A stretch of 64,000 bases of DNA from an uncultured Rhizobiaceae bacterium (lineage in GTDB: Bacteria > Pseudomonadota > Alphaproteobacteria > Rhizobiales > Rhizobiaceae), in contig CATQIJ010000007.1 of NCBI GenBank assembly GCA_958296345.1, positions 1 through 64,000 on the forward strand, given 5' to 3'. A program made the translations under genes and the position numbers. Under the pieces are notes generated by a model. The model worked only from the letters and a program-made list of their open reading frames with translations. It was not told the origin of the DNA and did no database searches. Below, in pieces: positions 44,765-53,777 of this stretch. Position 1 is the stretch's first letter. Each line of letters begins with the position of its first letter.

Positions 44765-45714
44765 TATGTATTCCTTGGTGCACTGGCACGTTGTAGGCGG
44801 TCATTGATAGCAATGCCAAGCCCCTCATTTGGAATGGGTGAAACACAAATCATCGACGCACCAGTTTCATCAAGCGTCTTTAATCCCAAATAGAGATTAG
44901 CAGCAGCTTCGCGCAAATTACCTGACTTAGATAGATTAAAAATATTGTCAGCTTTTTTATCTCCAAAAGCTAGCAGAGCAGCACCATTATCACAGGTTCC
45001 GCAATCCAACTTTACACTCGCATTGGGTGCGTAGTGACTTTTCATCATGCCAGGGGCTTCAATTTTTCCTGAGGCGGAAGAAGTTGGAATAATACCAGTA
45101 ACTTCCTCAATCATTTCTGATGTTACAAAGCCAGGGCGAAGAATAATAATTTTCTCGCCTTCAATTTTGAGAATTGTAGATTCAAGCCCAACCTGACAAG
45201 GCCCGTTATCAAGTATCATCAAGTCAGTATCGTCAAATTGACTAGCAACATAGGACGCTGTTGTTGGCGATATTTTACCTGATTTATTTGCACTAGGCGC
45301 TGCCAAAGGGCGCTTGAAATAACCAATGATTTTTTGTGCTGGGCCTGCAGGGCAGCGAATTCCAATTGTATCAAGCCCTGCAAAAGCTAATGGATGTAAG
45401 GACGTGTTTTCTCGCCTAGGAACAACCATAGTCAAAGGTCCTGGCCAAAATTCCTCTGCCAGTTTGGTAGAGATTGCATCAAATTCGCCGAAAGCCTGCG
45501 CCATTTCTAAATCTAACATATGAATAATCAGTGGATTAAATTTAGGGCGGCCTTTCATTTCAAAGATGCGCGCAACAGCTTGACCATTGAAGGCGTCTGC
45601 CGCTAATCCATAAACAGTCTCGGTCGGCAATCCGATGCAATTACCTGTATAGATTTCGTCGCAGATATCGCCTAATCTGTCATCTAATTTGTGGGTTGAA
45701 ATTATTCTTGGCAT
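44764..45714 (-). CDS. tsaC: L-threonylcarbamoyladenylate synthase (Sua5 type)
   Basis: A 316-residue two-domain Sua5-type enzyme: the YrdC domain (CIGLPTETVYGLAADAFNGQAV ... AAPSANKSGKISPT) covers about residues 1-200 and the Sua5 domain the rest. It makes threonylcarbamoyl-AMP for the t6A37 modification of tRNA. It is upstream of the FAD oxidase gene and divergent from the acyl-CoA dehydrogenase, with a palindromic site between. Confidence 0.93.
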
Positions 45715-45727
45715 GGTTTCTTTTTAT

Positions 45728-45743
45728 TTGACGTCAACGTCAA
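45728..45743. promoter_or_regulatory. TTGACG-N4-CGTCAA inverted repeat upstream of fatty-acid genes
   Basis: TTGACGTCAACGTCAA has 6-base inverted arms (TTGACG/CGTCAA) and lies 50 bases upstream of the acyl-CoA dehydrogenase ATG. Similar sites are used by regulators of fatty acid and branched-chain degradation (LiuR or PsrA types). The regulator gene is not in the window. Confidence 0.5.
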
Positions 45744-45792
45744 TATTTGTTCAAACAGGATATTAGCTCACTTGAGCCTTTGGAGGATATAA

Positions 45793-47568
45793 ATGTACCG
45801 TGCACCCGTAGCAGAAATTTCTCATACTCTCAAACAGGTTGCTGATATGAAATCAGCGCTTGAAAGCGGAAAACTAGGTGATCTTAGTGAAGGCCTTGTT
45901 GATGCGGTACTAGAGGAGGCTGGAAAATTTGCAAGTGAGCGCATTGCTCCGCTTAATCGTGATGCGGATTTAATTGGTGCTAAGCTTGAAAATGCCGTTG
46001 TAACAACAGCACCCGGTTTTGCGCAAACTTATAAAGACTGGAGCGAAGGTGGGTGGAACGCGATTTCTGGACCAGAAGAATACGGCGGCCAAGGTTTGCC
46101 AAACATGCTCGCAGTTGCAGCTTCTGAAATGTGGAATTCGGCTTCTATGGGTTTTGCACTTTGTCCGCTACTTACAATTGGTGCAATTGAAGCTGTAGCC
46201 ACGCATGGTTCTGATGAGCTCAAATCCAAATACCTTGAAAAACTAGTGTCAGGTGAGTGGACTGGCACAATGAACTTAACAGAACCAGCTTGTGGTTCTG
46301 ATCTTGCAGCACTTAAAACACAAGCTAAGCCTGCAGGCGATGGTAGCTATCGTATCTTTGGGCAAAAAATATTTATTACTTACGGCGAGCACGACATGAC
46401 AGAAAATATCTGCCATTTGGTTCTTGCACGCTTGCCTGATGCTCCTGTGGGTACGCGGGGAATTTCGCTGTTCTTAGTGCCAAAATTCTTGGTAAATGAT
46501 GATGGAAGCCTTGGCGCGCGAAACGATGCATTTTGCCAATCGATAGAGCATAAAATTGGCATCCATGGTTCACCAACCTGTGTGATGATTTATGGTGATG
46601 GTTTCGAAGGCTCTGAACCAGGTGCAATTGGATACCTTATTGGCGAAGAAAATCGCGGTCTTGCCTGCATGTTCACGATGATGAACAACGCCCGCCTTAA
46701 TGTCGGAACACAAGGCGTTGCAGTTGGAGAGGCCGCTTATCAACATGCACTTAACTACGCGCATGATCGCAAACAGGGTAAAGCATCTGGCTATGAAGGC
46801 GAGGGCATGGCGCCTATCGTTCATCACCCTGATGTGCAGCGTAATCTTCTCACTATGAAATCCATGACAAACGCGGCGCGCGGTATTTGTTACTCCTGCG
46901 CTTATGCCCTAGACATGCAGCATATTAGTGAAGGTGATGAAGCCAAAATGTGGGCAGAGCGTGTTGGCATAATAACCCCAATTGCAAAAGCCTTCTCTAC
47001 GGATATTGGCTGTGAAGTAGCAAGCATCGGCGTTCAAATTCACGGCGGTATGGGCTTCATTGAGGAGACTGGTGCGGGGCAGTACATGCGCGATGCACGT
47101 ATCAATCCAATTTATGAAGGCACAAACGGCATTCAGGCGATTGATTTAGTAACTCGCAAACTTCCCCTATCAGGTGGCGATGCGGTAAAAGCCTACATTG
47201 CTGACCTTCGTGGCATTGTTGATGATATTCGCGGCGCAAACCATGATGGGTACGGTAAAACAGCTGAACTTTTAGACGGAGCATTAAACGAAGTCGAAGA
47301 AGCAACAGATTGGCTCTTAACACAAATGTCTGAGGGTAAATTGGATACAGCGCTCGCTGGTTCAACACCTTACTTACGTTTATTTGGTTTAGCTTCTGGC
47401 GGCTGTTATCTGGCCAAATCTGGACTTGGCGATAATGAAAAAGATAGAGCAAGCCTTGCGCGCTTCTTTGCAGAAAACTTTGCGGCAGAATGTACAGCGC
47501 TTAAATCTACAGTAACAGGCGGCGCAGACAGTTTGTTAGCAGCAAGTAATCTCTTAAAGGCTGGATAA
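45793..47568 (+). CDS. Acyl-CoA dehydrogenase, long (about 590-residue) type
   Basis: A 591-residue acyl-CoA dehydrogenase of the extended type with a C-terminal extra domain, as in FadE-like enzymes and DmdC (methylmercaptopropionyl-CoA dehydrogenase). FAD-domain segments are TMNLTEPACGSDLA and KIFITYGEHD; the catalytic base is the Glu in NPIYEGTNGIQAIDL. Whether it acts on fatty acyl-CoA or on methylmercaptopropionyl-CoA cannot be decided by eye. GGAGG precedes the ATG. It is co-transcribed with the isomerase-like gene, four bases downstream. Confidence 0.9.
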   Translation: MYRAPVAEISHTLKQVADMKSALESGKLGDLSEGLVDAVLEEAGKFASERIAPLNRDADLIGAKLENAVVTTAPGFAQTYKDWSEGGWNAISGPEEYGGQGLPNMLAVAASEMWNSASMGFALCPLLTIGAIEAVATHGSDELKSKYLEKLVSGEWTGTMNLTEPACGSDLAALKTQAKPAGDGSYRIFGQKIFITYGEHDMTENICHLVLARLPDAPVGTRGISLFLVPKFLVNDDGSLGARNDAFCQSIEHKIGIHGSPTCVMIYGDGFEGSEPGAIGYLIGEENRGLACMFTMMNNARLNVGTQGVAVGEAAYQHALNYAHDRKQGKASGYEGEGMAPIVHHPDVQRNLLTMKSMTNAARGICYSCAYALDMQHISEGDEAKMWAERVGIITPIAKAFSTDIGCEVASIGVQIHGGMGFIEETGAGQYMRDARINPIYEGTNGIQAIDLVTRKLPLSGGDAVKAYIADLRGIVDDIRGANHDGYGKTAELLDGALNEVEEATDWLLTQMSEGKLDTALAGSTPYLRLFGLASGGCYLAKSGLGDNEKDRASLARFFAENFAAECTALKSTVTGGADSLLAASNLLKAG

Positions 47569-47572
47569 TGCT

Positions 47573-48346
47573 ATGACTGATGTAGCTGATCGTATTGTAA
47601 CTTCAATCGCTGATGGTGTCATGACCATTCGTATGAATCGTTCTGACAAAAAGAACGCGCTAACGGGCGATATGTACTCGCGCATGTCGGCAGGGCTTGA
47701 TGAAGCGAATGCGGATGATGATGTAAACGCTATTCTTATTCTGGGTTCCACTGGAGCATTTTCTTCTGGCAATGATATCGGCGACTTCATGCAAATTGCC
47801 ATGAGTGGCAAGCGAGAAAATATGTCAGTGTTTGGTTTCCTTGAGCGTATCATACAAGCACCAAAGCCAATTATTGCTGGTGTTGATGGTTTAGCGATTG
47901 GCATAGGCACAACCATGCTACTACATTGTGATTATGTGGTTGCGTCAGACACATCGATGTTTAAAACACCTTTCGTTGATTTGGGTCTCGTACCAGAAGC
48001 AGGTTCAAGCCTCATCGGCCCGGAAATGATGGGCTATCATAAAGCGTTTTCACTGTTGGGTATGGGTGAAAGCTTTACCTCGCAAGACGCAAAAGATGCA
48101 GGCTTTGTGACCCAAATTACTGTATCTGATGACCTCGAAACGAAAGTCCAACAAATTGCTCAGGCTATTGCATCAAAACCACAGCAGGCACTAAAATTCT
48201 CAAGGGATTTATTGCGTGGTGATCGTTCTGATATCTTAGCACGGATGCGTGAAGAGGCGGTACTGTTTGGCGAGCGCTTAGAATCCGAAGAAGCAAAACA
48301 AGCCTTTATGAGCTTTATGCAAAAGGGTGTAAAGAAGGTTGGGTAA
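47573..48346 (+). CDS. Enoyl-CoA hydratase/isomerase family, isomerase-like active site
   Basis: A 257-residue crotonase-fold protein. The oxyanion segment is AFSSGNDIGDFM. Of the two Glu of true hydratases, neither is present: the usual GGGCEL reads GIGTTM, and QPEIL reads TPFVDLG. The only candidate is the Glu in GLVPEAGSS, the position used by delta3,delta2-enoyl-CoA isomerases (ECI2/Eci1 type). The predicted role is therefore isomerisation of unsaturated fatty acyl-CoA during beta-oxidation with the upstream dehydrogenase. The stop is one base from the convergent transporter gene. Confidence 0.85.
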   Translation: MTDVADRIVTSIADGVMTIRMNRSDKKNALTGDMYSRMSAGLDEANADDDVNAILILGSTGAFSSGNDIGDFMQIAMSGKRENMSVFGFLERIIQAPKPIIAGVDGLAIGIGTTMLLHCDYVVASDTSMFKTPFVDLGLVPEAGSSLIGPEMMGYHKAFSLLGMGESFTSQDAKDAGFVTQITVSDDLETKVQQIAQAIASKPQQALKFSRDLLRGDRSDILARMREEAVLFGERLESEEAKQAFMSFMQKGVKKVG

Positions 48347-48347
48347 G

Positions 48348-48818
48348 TTATGAATCGCCTGTTGATGGTGTAGAGCGTGCTAGAGCTACGCCGATTATTA
48401 AGAAAATAACTCCAAGCGATCGTTTCCAATCTAACTGCTGAATGGATGCACCAAGAAGCCCGAAATGGTCGATGGTGACAGCAGTAAACACTTGTGAGAT
48501 CACAACGAATATAATGGCGTTGCCTACGCCAATCTTTGGCGCAACATAGGTAATTGAAACTACATAGATTGCAAAGAAGCAACCGCCTAAAAAATGCCAC
48601 CATGAAACATTATGAAACACAGCAAGATCAGGTGCGCTAACACCGCTCACCAGTGTAACAATCAAGATTGTGATAAATGCAACTACACAAAGCGTAAGCG
48701 ACGCCCAATGGACATTGCCAATCGTTTGCCCATAGGCAGAATTGATGGTTGCAAGTATAGGTACGGCAACACCTGCTAAAACAGCAAGCAATGAATAAAA
48801 GAACGTAGCATTTAACAT
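48348..48818 (-). CDS. DMT family transporter (DUF606/YdcZ type)
   Basis: A 156-residue membrane protein with five hydrophobic helices. The pattern LAGVAVPILATINSAYGQTIGNVHWASL and GGCFFAIYVVSITYVAPKIGVGNAIIFVVISQ marks the DUF606 subgroup of the drug/metabolite transporter superfamily. These small proteins probably act as dimers; the substrate is unknown. It is convergent with the isomerase gene. Confidence 0.88.
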   Translation of the reverse strand: MLNATFFYSLLAVLAGVAVPILATINSAYGQTIGNVHWASLTLCVVAFITILIVTLVSGVSAPDLAVFHNVSWWHFLGGCFFAIYVVSITYVAPKIGVGNAIIFVVISQVFTAVTIDHFGLLGASIQQLDWKRSLGVIFLIIGVALARSTPSTGDS

Positions 48819-48903
48819 GAAGGGCTTTCCAAGGATTGTCTCAGTAGATAAGTATACTATCCAATTAATATTTTCCTATCAAAGACCTGTGGATCAAAAT
48901 ACT

Positions 48904-49221
48904 TTAACCACCAAGTCCATTATCAGGAGTAACCTCATACCAATTATTTAGTGCAATAAAAGCTAAAATCAGGGTCATATATATTGCGGTTGCAGCTTTT
49001 ATGACGATTGTTTCTTTTAACTTTAAAGGTCGCCAGGTTAGGTAAAATAATACAAGTCCGAACAGTCCTGTTAGAATTGAGAAGACATAATTCAAAGTTA
49101 CTTGAACACGTTCTAGCCCGGTCAATTGGCCATCAGGAAAACCAAGCCCATCCGCCTGGATTTTTAAATAAAGCGCCATGATGACGGATAAAAGCCCCAA
49201 AAATAAAAGGCGAGTGTTCAT
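48904..49221 (-). CDS. Small integral membrane protein
   Basis: A 105-residue protein with three predicted membrane helices (about residues 4-20, 37-60 and 72-92). No family recognised. It lies 5 bases downstream of the RlmD-like gene and is read in the same direction, so it may be in the tlyA - methyltransferase unit. Function unknown. Confidence 0.65.
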   Translation of the reverse strand: MNTRLLFLGLLSVIMALYLKIQADGLGFPDGQLTGLERVQVTLNYVFSILTGLFGLVLFYLTWRPLKLKETIVIKAATAIYMTLILAFIALNNWYEVTPDNGLGG

Positions 49222-49226
49222 CTTGC

Positions 49227-50453
49227 CTAGCGTTCCAACAACACAACCACTTCAACATGCGGCGTATATTTAAATTGATCAATTGGCACAATACGCTTAA
49301 CGGCGAAGCCACCAGTAATGAGGATCGCCAAATCGGTTGCAAGTGTAGCCGGATTACAAGAAACAGCAGCTACTTTTTTGACACGTGACTTTGCAATTTG
49401 TTTACATTGAAGTTCCGCGCCTGCACGTGGTGGATCGAAAACAAGACCATCCATTTTTTTCAATTCACCAAAGGTAACAGGGCGGCGCTCAAGGTTTCGC
49501 TTTTCTGTTTTTATCTGTTTTAGTTTGCCGCCGGTATCACGCCACGCTTGGTCAAGACTATTTAAAGCATCTCCGCTATCTTCCACGGCATAAACGGCAG
49601 AATTTTCAGCTAGTTTTAGTGCAAAAGTACCGATACCGCAGTAAAGGTCAGCCACTTGTTTGCAACCTTTTAGAAAACTTGCAACGATGTCTGACATGTC
49701 ATCTTCGGCTTGTTTGAGCGCTTGAACAAATGCGGCAGGAGGCGGCGAAACAATTGTGTTGGCAATTTCAATTTGCGGTTCAGCCGTCTTAATCAGCGTT
49801 TCAATATTGACCGTTAAGCGTGAGAATTTATGTGCGATAGTTTTTTTAATCAGCACCTGACGCTCAGCTTCAGATAATTCCTTCGCGTCCTCAATACTAA
49901 TATCAAGGCCATTTTTTGTAACCAAAACCGAAACACGAAGTGGGTTTTTAGTAGTAGGAACAGAGTTTATAAGATCACGAATATTACTAAGCTGATCATT
50001 GATTTCAGGCACTAAAACAGGACACGCATCAATTGAAACAATTTCAACACTAGATTTTTCCGTAAACCCTAATTGCATTCCAGCAGGGGTGCGTTGCGCA
50101 TTAAAAACGCATTTACGACGACTCGCATCTTTAAATGAAACAATATCATCAGGCTTTAAAGTAATACCTGCTCTTGAAAGTGGCTCCGTAACTAATCCCA
50201 TTTTCCAAGTAAGATACGTACTCTCGTTCATATGCTGAAGCTGACATCCACCACATGTTCCAAAATGTTTGCAAATTGCTTCAATTCGGTTTGAGGATTT
50301 TTCCTTTAAGGAGATAACTTCACGGCGAGGGCCACTGCCTTCAACCGTAACAACTTCACCTTCAAGTGTATAAGGTACGAAAAGCGCGTGGTTATTGAGG
50401 TGTGCAACACCGTCGCCTTTATGGCCTACAAAATCAATTTTAAGTTCAGTCAT
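49227..50453 (-). CDS. 23S rRNA/tRNA uracil-5 methyltransferase (RlmD/TrmA family)
   Basis: A 408-residue class I RNA methyltransferase. An N-terminal [4Fe-4S] cluster is indicated by CKHFGTCGGCQLQH plus the Cys in DACPVLVP. The SAM motif is VADLYCGIGTFALKLAE, and the nucleophile Cys is in VAAVSCNPATLATDLA. It makes m5U in rRNA or tRNA; the exact target cannot be told by eye. Its start overlaps the tlyA end by 8 bases, a coupled pair seen across Rhizobiales. Confidence 0.92.
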   Translation of the reverse strand: MTELKIDFVGHKGDGVAHLNNHALFVPYTLEGEVVTVEGSGPRREVISLKEKSSNRIEAICKHFGTCGGCQLQHMNESTYLTWKMGLVTEPLSRAGITLKPDDIVSFKDASRRKCVFNAQRTPAGMQLGFTEKSSVEIVSIDACPVLVPEINDQLSNIRDLINSVPTTKNPLRVSVLVTKNGLDISIEDAKELSEAERQVLIKKTIAHKFSRLTVNIETLIKTAEPQIEIANTIVSPPPAAFVQALKQAEDDMSDIVASFLKGCKQVADLYCGIGTFALKLAENSAVYAVEDSGDALNSLDQAWRDTGGKLKQIKTEKRNLERRPVTFGELKKMDGLVFDPPRAGAELQCKQIAKSRVKKVAAVSCNPATLATDLAILITGGFAVKRIVPIDQFKYTPHVEVVVLLER

Positions 50454-51189
50454 TTTTTGTTGCCGCCATTAAGAATTCTTTGTTTCCATCCCCGCCTTTT
50501 AGCGGAGAAGGCATGAAATGAGTTACGTTCCAACCTGGGAAATTATCTAGCCAGTCGCGAATTGCATGAGCAGTTTGTACTGCCTGTGCTTCATCACGCA
50601 CGACGCCGCCTTTGCCAAGCCCATCCTTACCTACTTCAAATTGTGGCTTGATGAGAAAGATACCTTGTGCGCCTTGCGCTGCCATTTGAAGGGCAGGGGG
50701 AAGTGCCAAAGTAAGAGAGATGAAACTTACATCACAGCTAATAAATTCAGGCGGCGTATCTTCTAAATCTTCTAGTGTGAGATTTCGTGCATTTAATCCT
50801 TCAAGATTTACTAATCTCGGGTTATCCAATAACCGATCATCCATTTGATCATGACCGACATCAACGCCAAAAACACGCGATGCCCCTTCATCAAGAAGGA
50901 TCTGGCAAAAGCCACCAGTTGATGCGCCAACATCCAATGCAACTTTATCTTTTGGTGAGTAACCCGTTTCTTTCAAGCCGAATTCTAGTTTTATCGCAGC
51001 ACGAGAAACAAGTCTTGAAGCTGGGTCATTAATTTTAATGCTGTCTGGATCTAAAACATTTCGGGATGGCTTGATAGTTGAACTACCAGCCATCGTTACG
51101 CATCCACGCAAAATTGCATCACGAGCTCTAGCGCGTGATGCATAGTGGCCATTTTCTACAAGCCATTCATCTAATCTGATTTTTCCCAT
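50446..51189 (-). CDS. tlyA: TlyA family rRNA 2'-O-methyltransferase
   Basis: A 247-residue protein: an N-terminal S4 RNA-binding domain (RLDEWLVENGHYASRARARDAILRGCV, residues 4-30) and an FtsJ-like methyltransferase domain (KVALDVGASTGGFCQILLDEGAS; KPQFEVGKDGLGKGGVVRD). TlyA methylates ribose in 16S and 23S rRNA and can sensitise cells to capreomycin. In many Rhizobiales dxs lies directly upstream; here an unknown secreted-protein gene does. Confidence 0.93.
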   Translation of the reverse strand: MGKIRLDEWLVENGHYASRARARDAILRGCVTMAGSSTIKPSRNVLDPDSIKINDPASRLVSRAAIKLEFGLKETGYSPKDKVALDVGASTGGFCQILLDEGASRVFGVDVGHDQMDDRLLDNPRLVNLEGLNARNLTLEDLEDTPPEFISCDVSFISLTLALPPALQMAAQGAQGIFLIKPQFEVGKDGLGKGGVVRDEAQAVQTAHAIRDWLDNFPGWNVTHFMPSPLKGGDGNKEFLMAATKND

Positions 51190-51224
51190 GCTGTTCCTTG
51201 GAACAGTTCATATTGAAAGGCAAC

Positions 51225-51593
51225 TTATTTTATTGGATTGCCATATCGATCAAATTTATCCCAAATGATTTTTTCTGCGATCTTCGGCTGTTGGTTATTA
51301 ATACTACCAGCAACAGTTAAGTCTAAATCCTGAATAAGAGAAGTCATCGGTGGTAGAGTATTTTCTTTTGATTCAGTGTTTTTAGGCAAGAAACTTGTGT
51401 TGATTGGCTTTATGGCTAAATTTTCTTTTGTAACCATATCTGGAGCTTTGTCATAGTTGATGGAACCACGAATATCTGCAATCTTTTCAGCAGCAGCTTT
51501 TGCAATTTTATCATCAAACTTAGCGGACTGCGCCAAAGCAGATGTGCTTGTCATTAATATTAAAGCGACGCCGGCTACGGTAACTTTTTTCAT
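51225..51593 (-). CDS. Secreted hypothetical protein
   Basis: A 122-residue protein with a signal peptide (MKKVTVAGVALILMTSTSALAQS, cleavage after ALA-Q expected near 22). The mature part has no cysteines and no recognised domain. It lies upstream of tlyA on the same strand, 35 bases away. Periplasmic location is expected; function unknown. Confidence 0.7.
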   Translation of the reverse strand: MKKVTVAGVALILMTSTSALAQSAKFDDKIAKAAAEKIADIRGSINYDKAPDMVTKENLAIKPINTSFLPKNTESKENTLPPMTSLIQDLDLTVAGSINNQQPKIAEKIIWDKFDRYGNPIK

Positions 51594-51679
51594 GCTCCTT
51601 CAACCCTTTCAACCCAATTTGAATTAAATTTTACAGGATTTGAGTTATAGAAGGGGAAAGGAAACTGGTTAGTAAAAGG

Positions 51680-51814
51680 TTAAAGGCAACTTTGGGTAAA
51701 GGCTAAAGCACGGGCAATAAAAACACTCTCACCTGTATCAGCCCATAGCCAAAAGCTAAGGCCAAAGAAGAGGCCTGACCCTGTTGCTAGAAATGTTTTT
51801 TCGACCAAAGACAT
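51680..51814 (-). CDS. Possible 44-residue membrane protein
   Basis: A short frame with one hydrophobic helix (TFLATGSGLFFGLSFWLWAD, about residues 7-26) and no ribosome binding site of note. It lies between the SCO gene and the secreted-protein gene. Small Trp-rich hydrophobic proteins are often real, but with no Shine-Dalgarno this remains doubtful. Confidence 0.3.
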   Translation of the reverse strand: MSLVEKTFLATGSGLFFGLSFWLWADTGESVFIARALAFTQSCL

Positions 51815-51843
51815 AGGAGATCACAAGAATTAAAAAAATTACT

Positions 51844-52446
51844 TTAACTATTTTTCACTAGGCGGCGTAGTTTTTCAAGGGCTATTTCATCATTTTCGCC
51901 AAATGAAATTGTGCCTCTAAAGTTACCTTCCGCATCAAACATCATAACAAATGCAGAATGATCCATTGTGTAGTCGCCATCTCCATCTCCTAAATCCACC
52001 CGTTTAGCGTAGACTTTATAAGCAGCAAGAGTTTTCTGCATTTCATCAGGATTACCCGTTATTCCAGTAATACGTGGATCAAAGGCGGTTACATAATCAT
52101 TCATGATTTCAGGGCTGTCGCGTTCGGGATCAACAGAGAAGAAATAAAAATCTATTTTGTCACTATCAGGCCCTAAATCCTTCATCCAAGAGGCGACTTC
52201 TAAAAGAGTTGTTGGGCATACGTCAGGACAATTAGTAAAGCCAAAAAATATTGCATGGTTTTGGCCTAACAGATCATCACGCGTTATCGCTTTGCCCTTA
52301 TTATCCAAAAGATTAAATGGCCCACCAAGTGTCGTTGCTGCCTGTTGTGTTTCAGTCGGCTTCGTATTTTTGCTAATGATAGCATAGCTTACAGCCGCAA
52401 TTGCTACTGCCACACCAATCCATAATATCAATCGAAAGATTTTCAT
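51844..52446 (-). CDS. SCO1/SenC family copper protein
   Basis: A 200-residue protein with an N-terminal membrane anchor (about residues 5-24) and a thioredoxin-like domain. The copper ligands are the Cys pair in FTNCPDVCPTT and a His in YTMDHSAFVMMFD. It probably delivers copper to the CuA site of cytochrome oxidase subunit II (coxB is at 63212) or keeps its cysteines reduced. It stands alone. Confidence 0.93.
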   Translation of the reverse strand: MKIFRLILWIGVAVAIAAVSYAIISKNTKPTETQQAATTLGGPFNLLDNKGKAITRDDLLGQNHAIFFGFTNCPDVCPTTLLEVASWMKDLGPDSDKIDFYFFSVDPERDSPEIMNDYVTAFDPRITGITGNPDEMQKTLAAYKVYAKRVDLGDGDGDYTMDHSAFVMMFDAEGNFRGTISFGENDEIALEKLRRLVKNS

Positions 52447-52557
52447 AAACGGTCCAGAATTTGTTCAAGTTAGACCGTAGTAATATTTGTCATCACTTAC
52501 GACAAATCAAATGAATGTTAGCGGATGCGGCAGTTTGCCCATTATGAGTAGGTTCAT

Positions 52558-52806
52558 TTATGCAGGGTCAAGTGGTTCTGTTCCGTTTGGTTTGCCTGAA
52601 CCATCAAGTCTTATTTTTTCGACTTTATCTTCAGCAACTTTAAGAAGTTTACTACAATGGTTACGAAGAGCTTCACCGCGTTCGTAATGGGCAATAGATT
52701 TATTAAGTGCAACATTACCTTGTTCCAGACTTTCAACAATCGTTTCCAATTGTTCTAAAGCTTGTTCAAAGTTCATGTCTTTAATATCGTTGTTTTCTTC
52801 GCTCAT
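52558..52806 (-). CDS. xseB: Exodeoxyribonuclease VII small subunit
   Basis: An 82-residue helical protein with the family signature [38 protein letters not shown] (residues 9-45). It combines with the large subunit XseA, encoded elsewhere, to degrade single-stranded DNA. It is 11 bases downstream of the deacetylase-family gene, the order usual in Rhizobiales. Confidence 0.95.
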   Translation of the reverse strand: MSEENNDIKDMNFEQALEQLETIVESLEQGNVALNKSIAHYERGEALRNHCSKLLKVAEDKVEKIRLDGSGKPNGTEPLDPA

Positions 52807-52817
52807 GATAAAATCCT

Positions 52818-53743
52818 TTAACCTGTCATTAGACGGTTTACATGGGCAGAGGCGGACTCTGCAAGCCCTTCTAAATCATATCCACCTTCAAGTAGGCTCA
52901 CTATTCGACTTTCACAGCATTCATCTGCAATTTCCATGAGCTTTCCTGGTGCCCAATCAAAATCATCTGCAACAAGATTAAGGCCTGCAAGAGGGTCGCG
53001 GTAATGCGCATCAAAGCCGGCGGAGATCATCAGTAAATCTGGCCTAAAGTTATCAAGCGCTGGTAGAACCCGTTCGCGAAACGCTTGTTTGAATTTTGAA
53101 CCATCATCCCGTTTGAAAGAGGTGCGTTAAAAATATTACCTTCGCCTGTTTCATTTAAAGCACCACTGCCAGGGTAAAGCGGCATTTGATGTGTAGAGCA
53201 AAACATCACGCTTGGATCATCATAAAAAATATCTTGCGTGCCATTGCCGTGATGTACGTCAAAATCAACGATTGCAATGCGTTCTGCCCCATGAGTTTGT
53301 TGAGCATAGCGACTAGCGATTGCAATATTATTTACCAGGCAAAAGCCCATAGCTGTTGTTTTCTCTGCATGATGACCTGGCGGTCTCATAGAGACGAACG
53401 CATTGTCTGTTTTCTTTTTAAAAACGGCGTCAACTGCATCCATGGCAGCACCGCAAACATGCGTGACAACTTCCCAACTTCTAGGGCTGGCGCTCGTGTC
53501 TGCATCGACAGTGGCAATACCTGTATCAGGAATATTATCTTTTATCATTTTCAAGTGAGATGCAGGATGAGCCACTTCGAACCAAGCTGTATCTGCTGCA
53601 GGTGCTTCTACACGAACAAGTGCGCCAAATTCGGGTTTGGCAAATTCCTAATCTAAAACTTTAATGCGATCGGGTCGCTCTGGATGACCAAGAGGTGTGA
53701 TGTGTTCAACGGATAAATCGTGCGTATAAAGTCTGGTAGTCAC
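52818..53743 (-). pseudogene. Histone deacetylase family protein, with internal stop and frameshift
   Basis: A deacetylase-family (class II type, acetoin-utilisation-like) gene. The start is GTG 53743 after AAAGGAGC. The frame meets a TAG at 53648-53650 in RIKVLD-stop-EFAKPEF, continues with the catalytic VSMRPPGHHAE, GFCLVNNIAIA and VDFDVHHGNGTQ, and then shifts near 53103-53107: one more G in the GGG run restores DDGSKFKQAFRERVLPALDN, then ISAGFDAHYRDPLAG and [13 protein letters not shown]. The zinc-binding residues are all intact. Two independent lesions suggest a pseudogene, but both could be sequence errors. Substrates would be acetylpolyamines or acetyl-lysine. Confidence 0.85.
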
Positions 53744-53777
53744 GAGTTGCTCCTTTGCTTTTAGGTCAGATATATTT

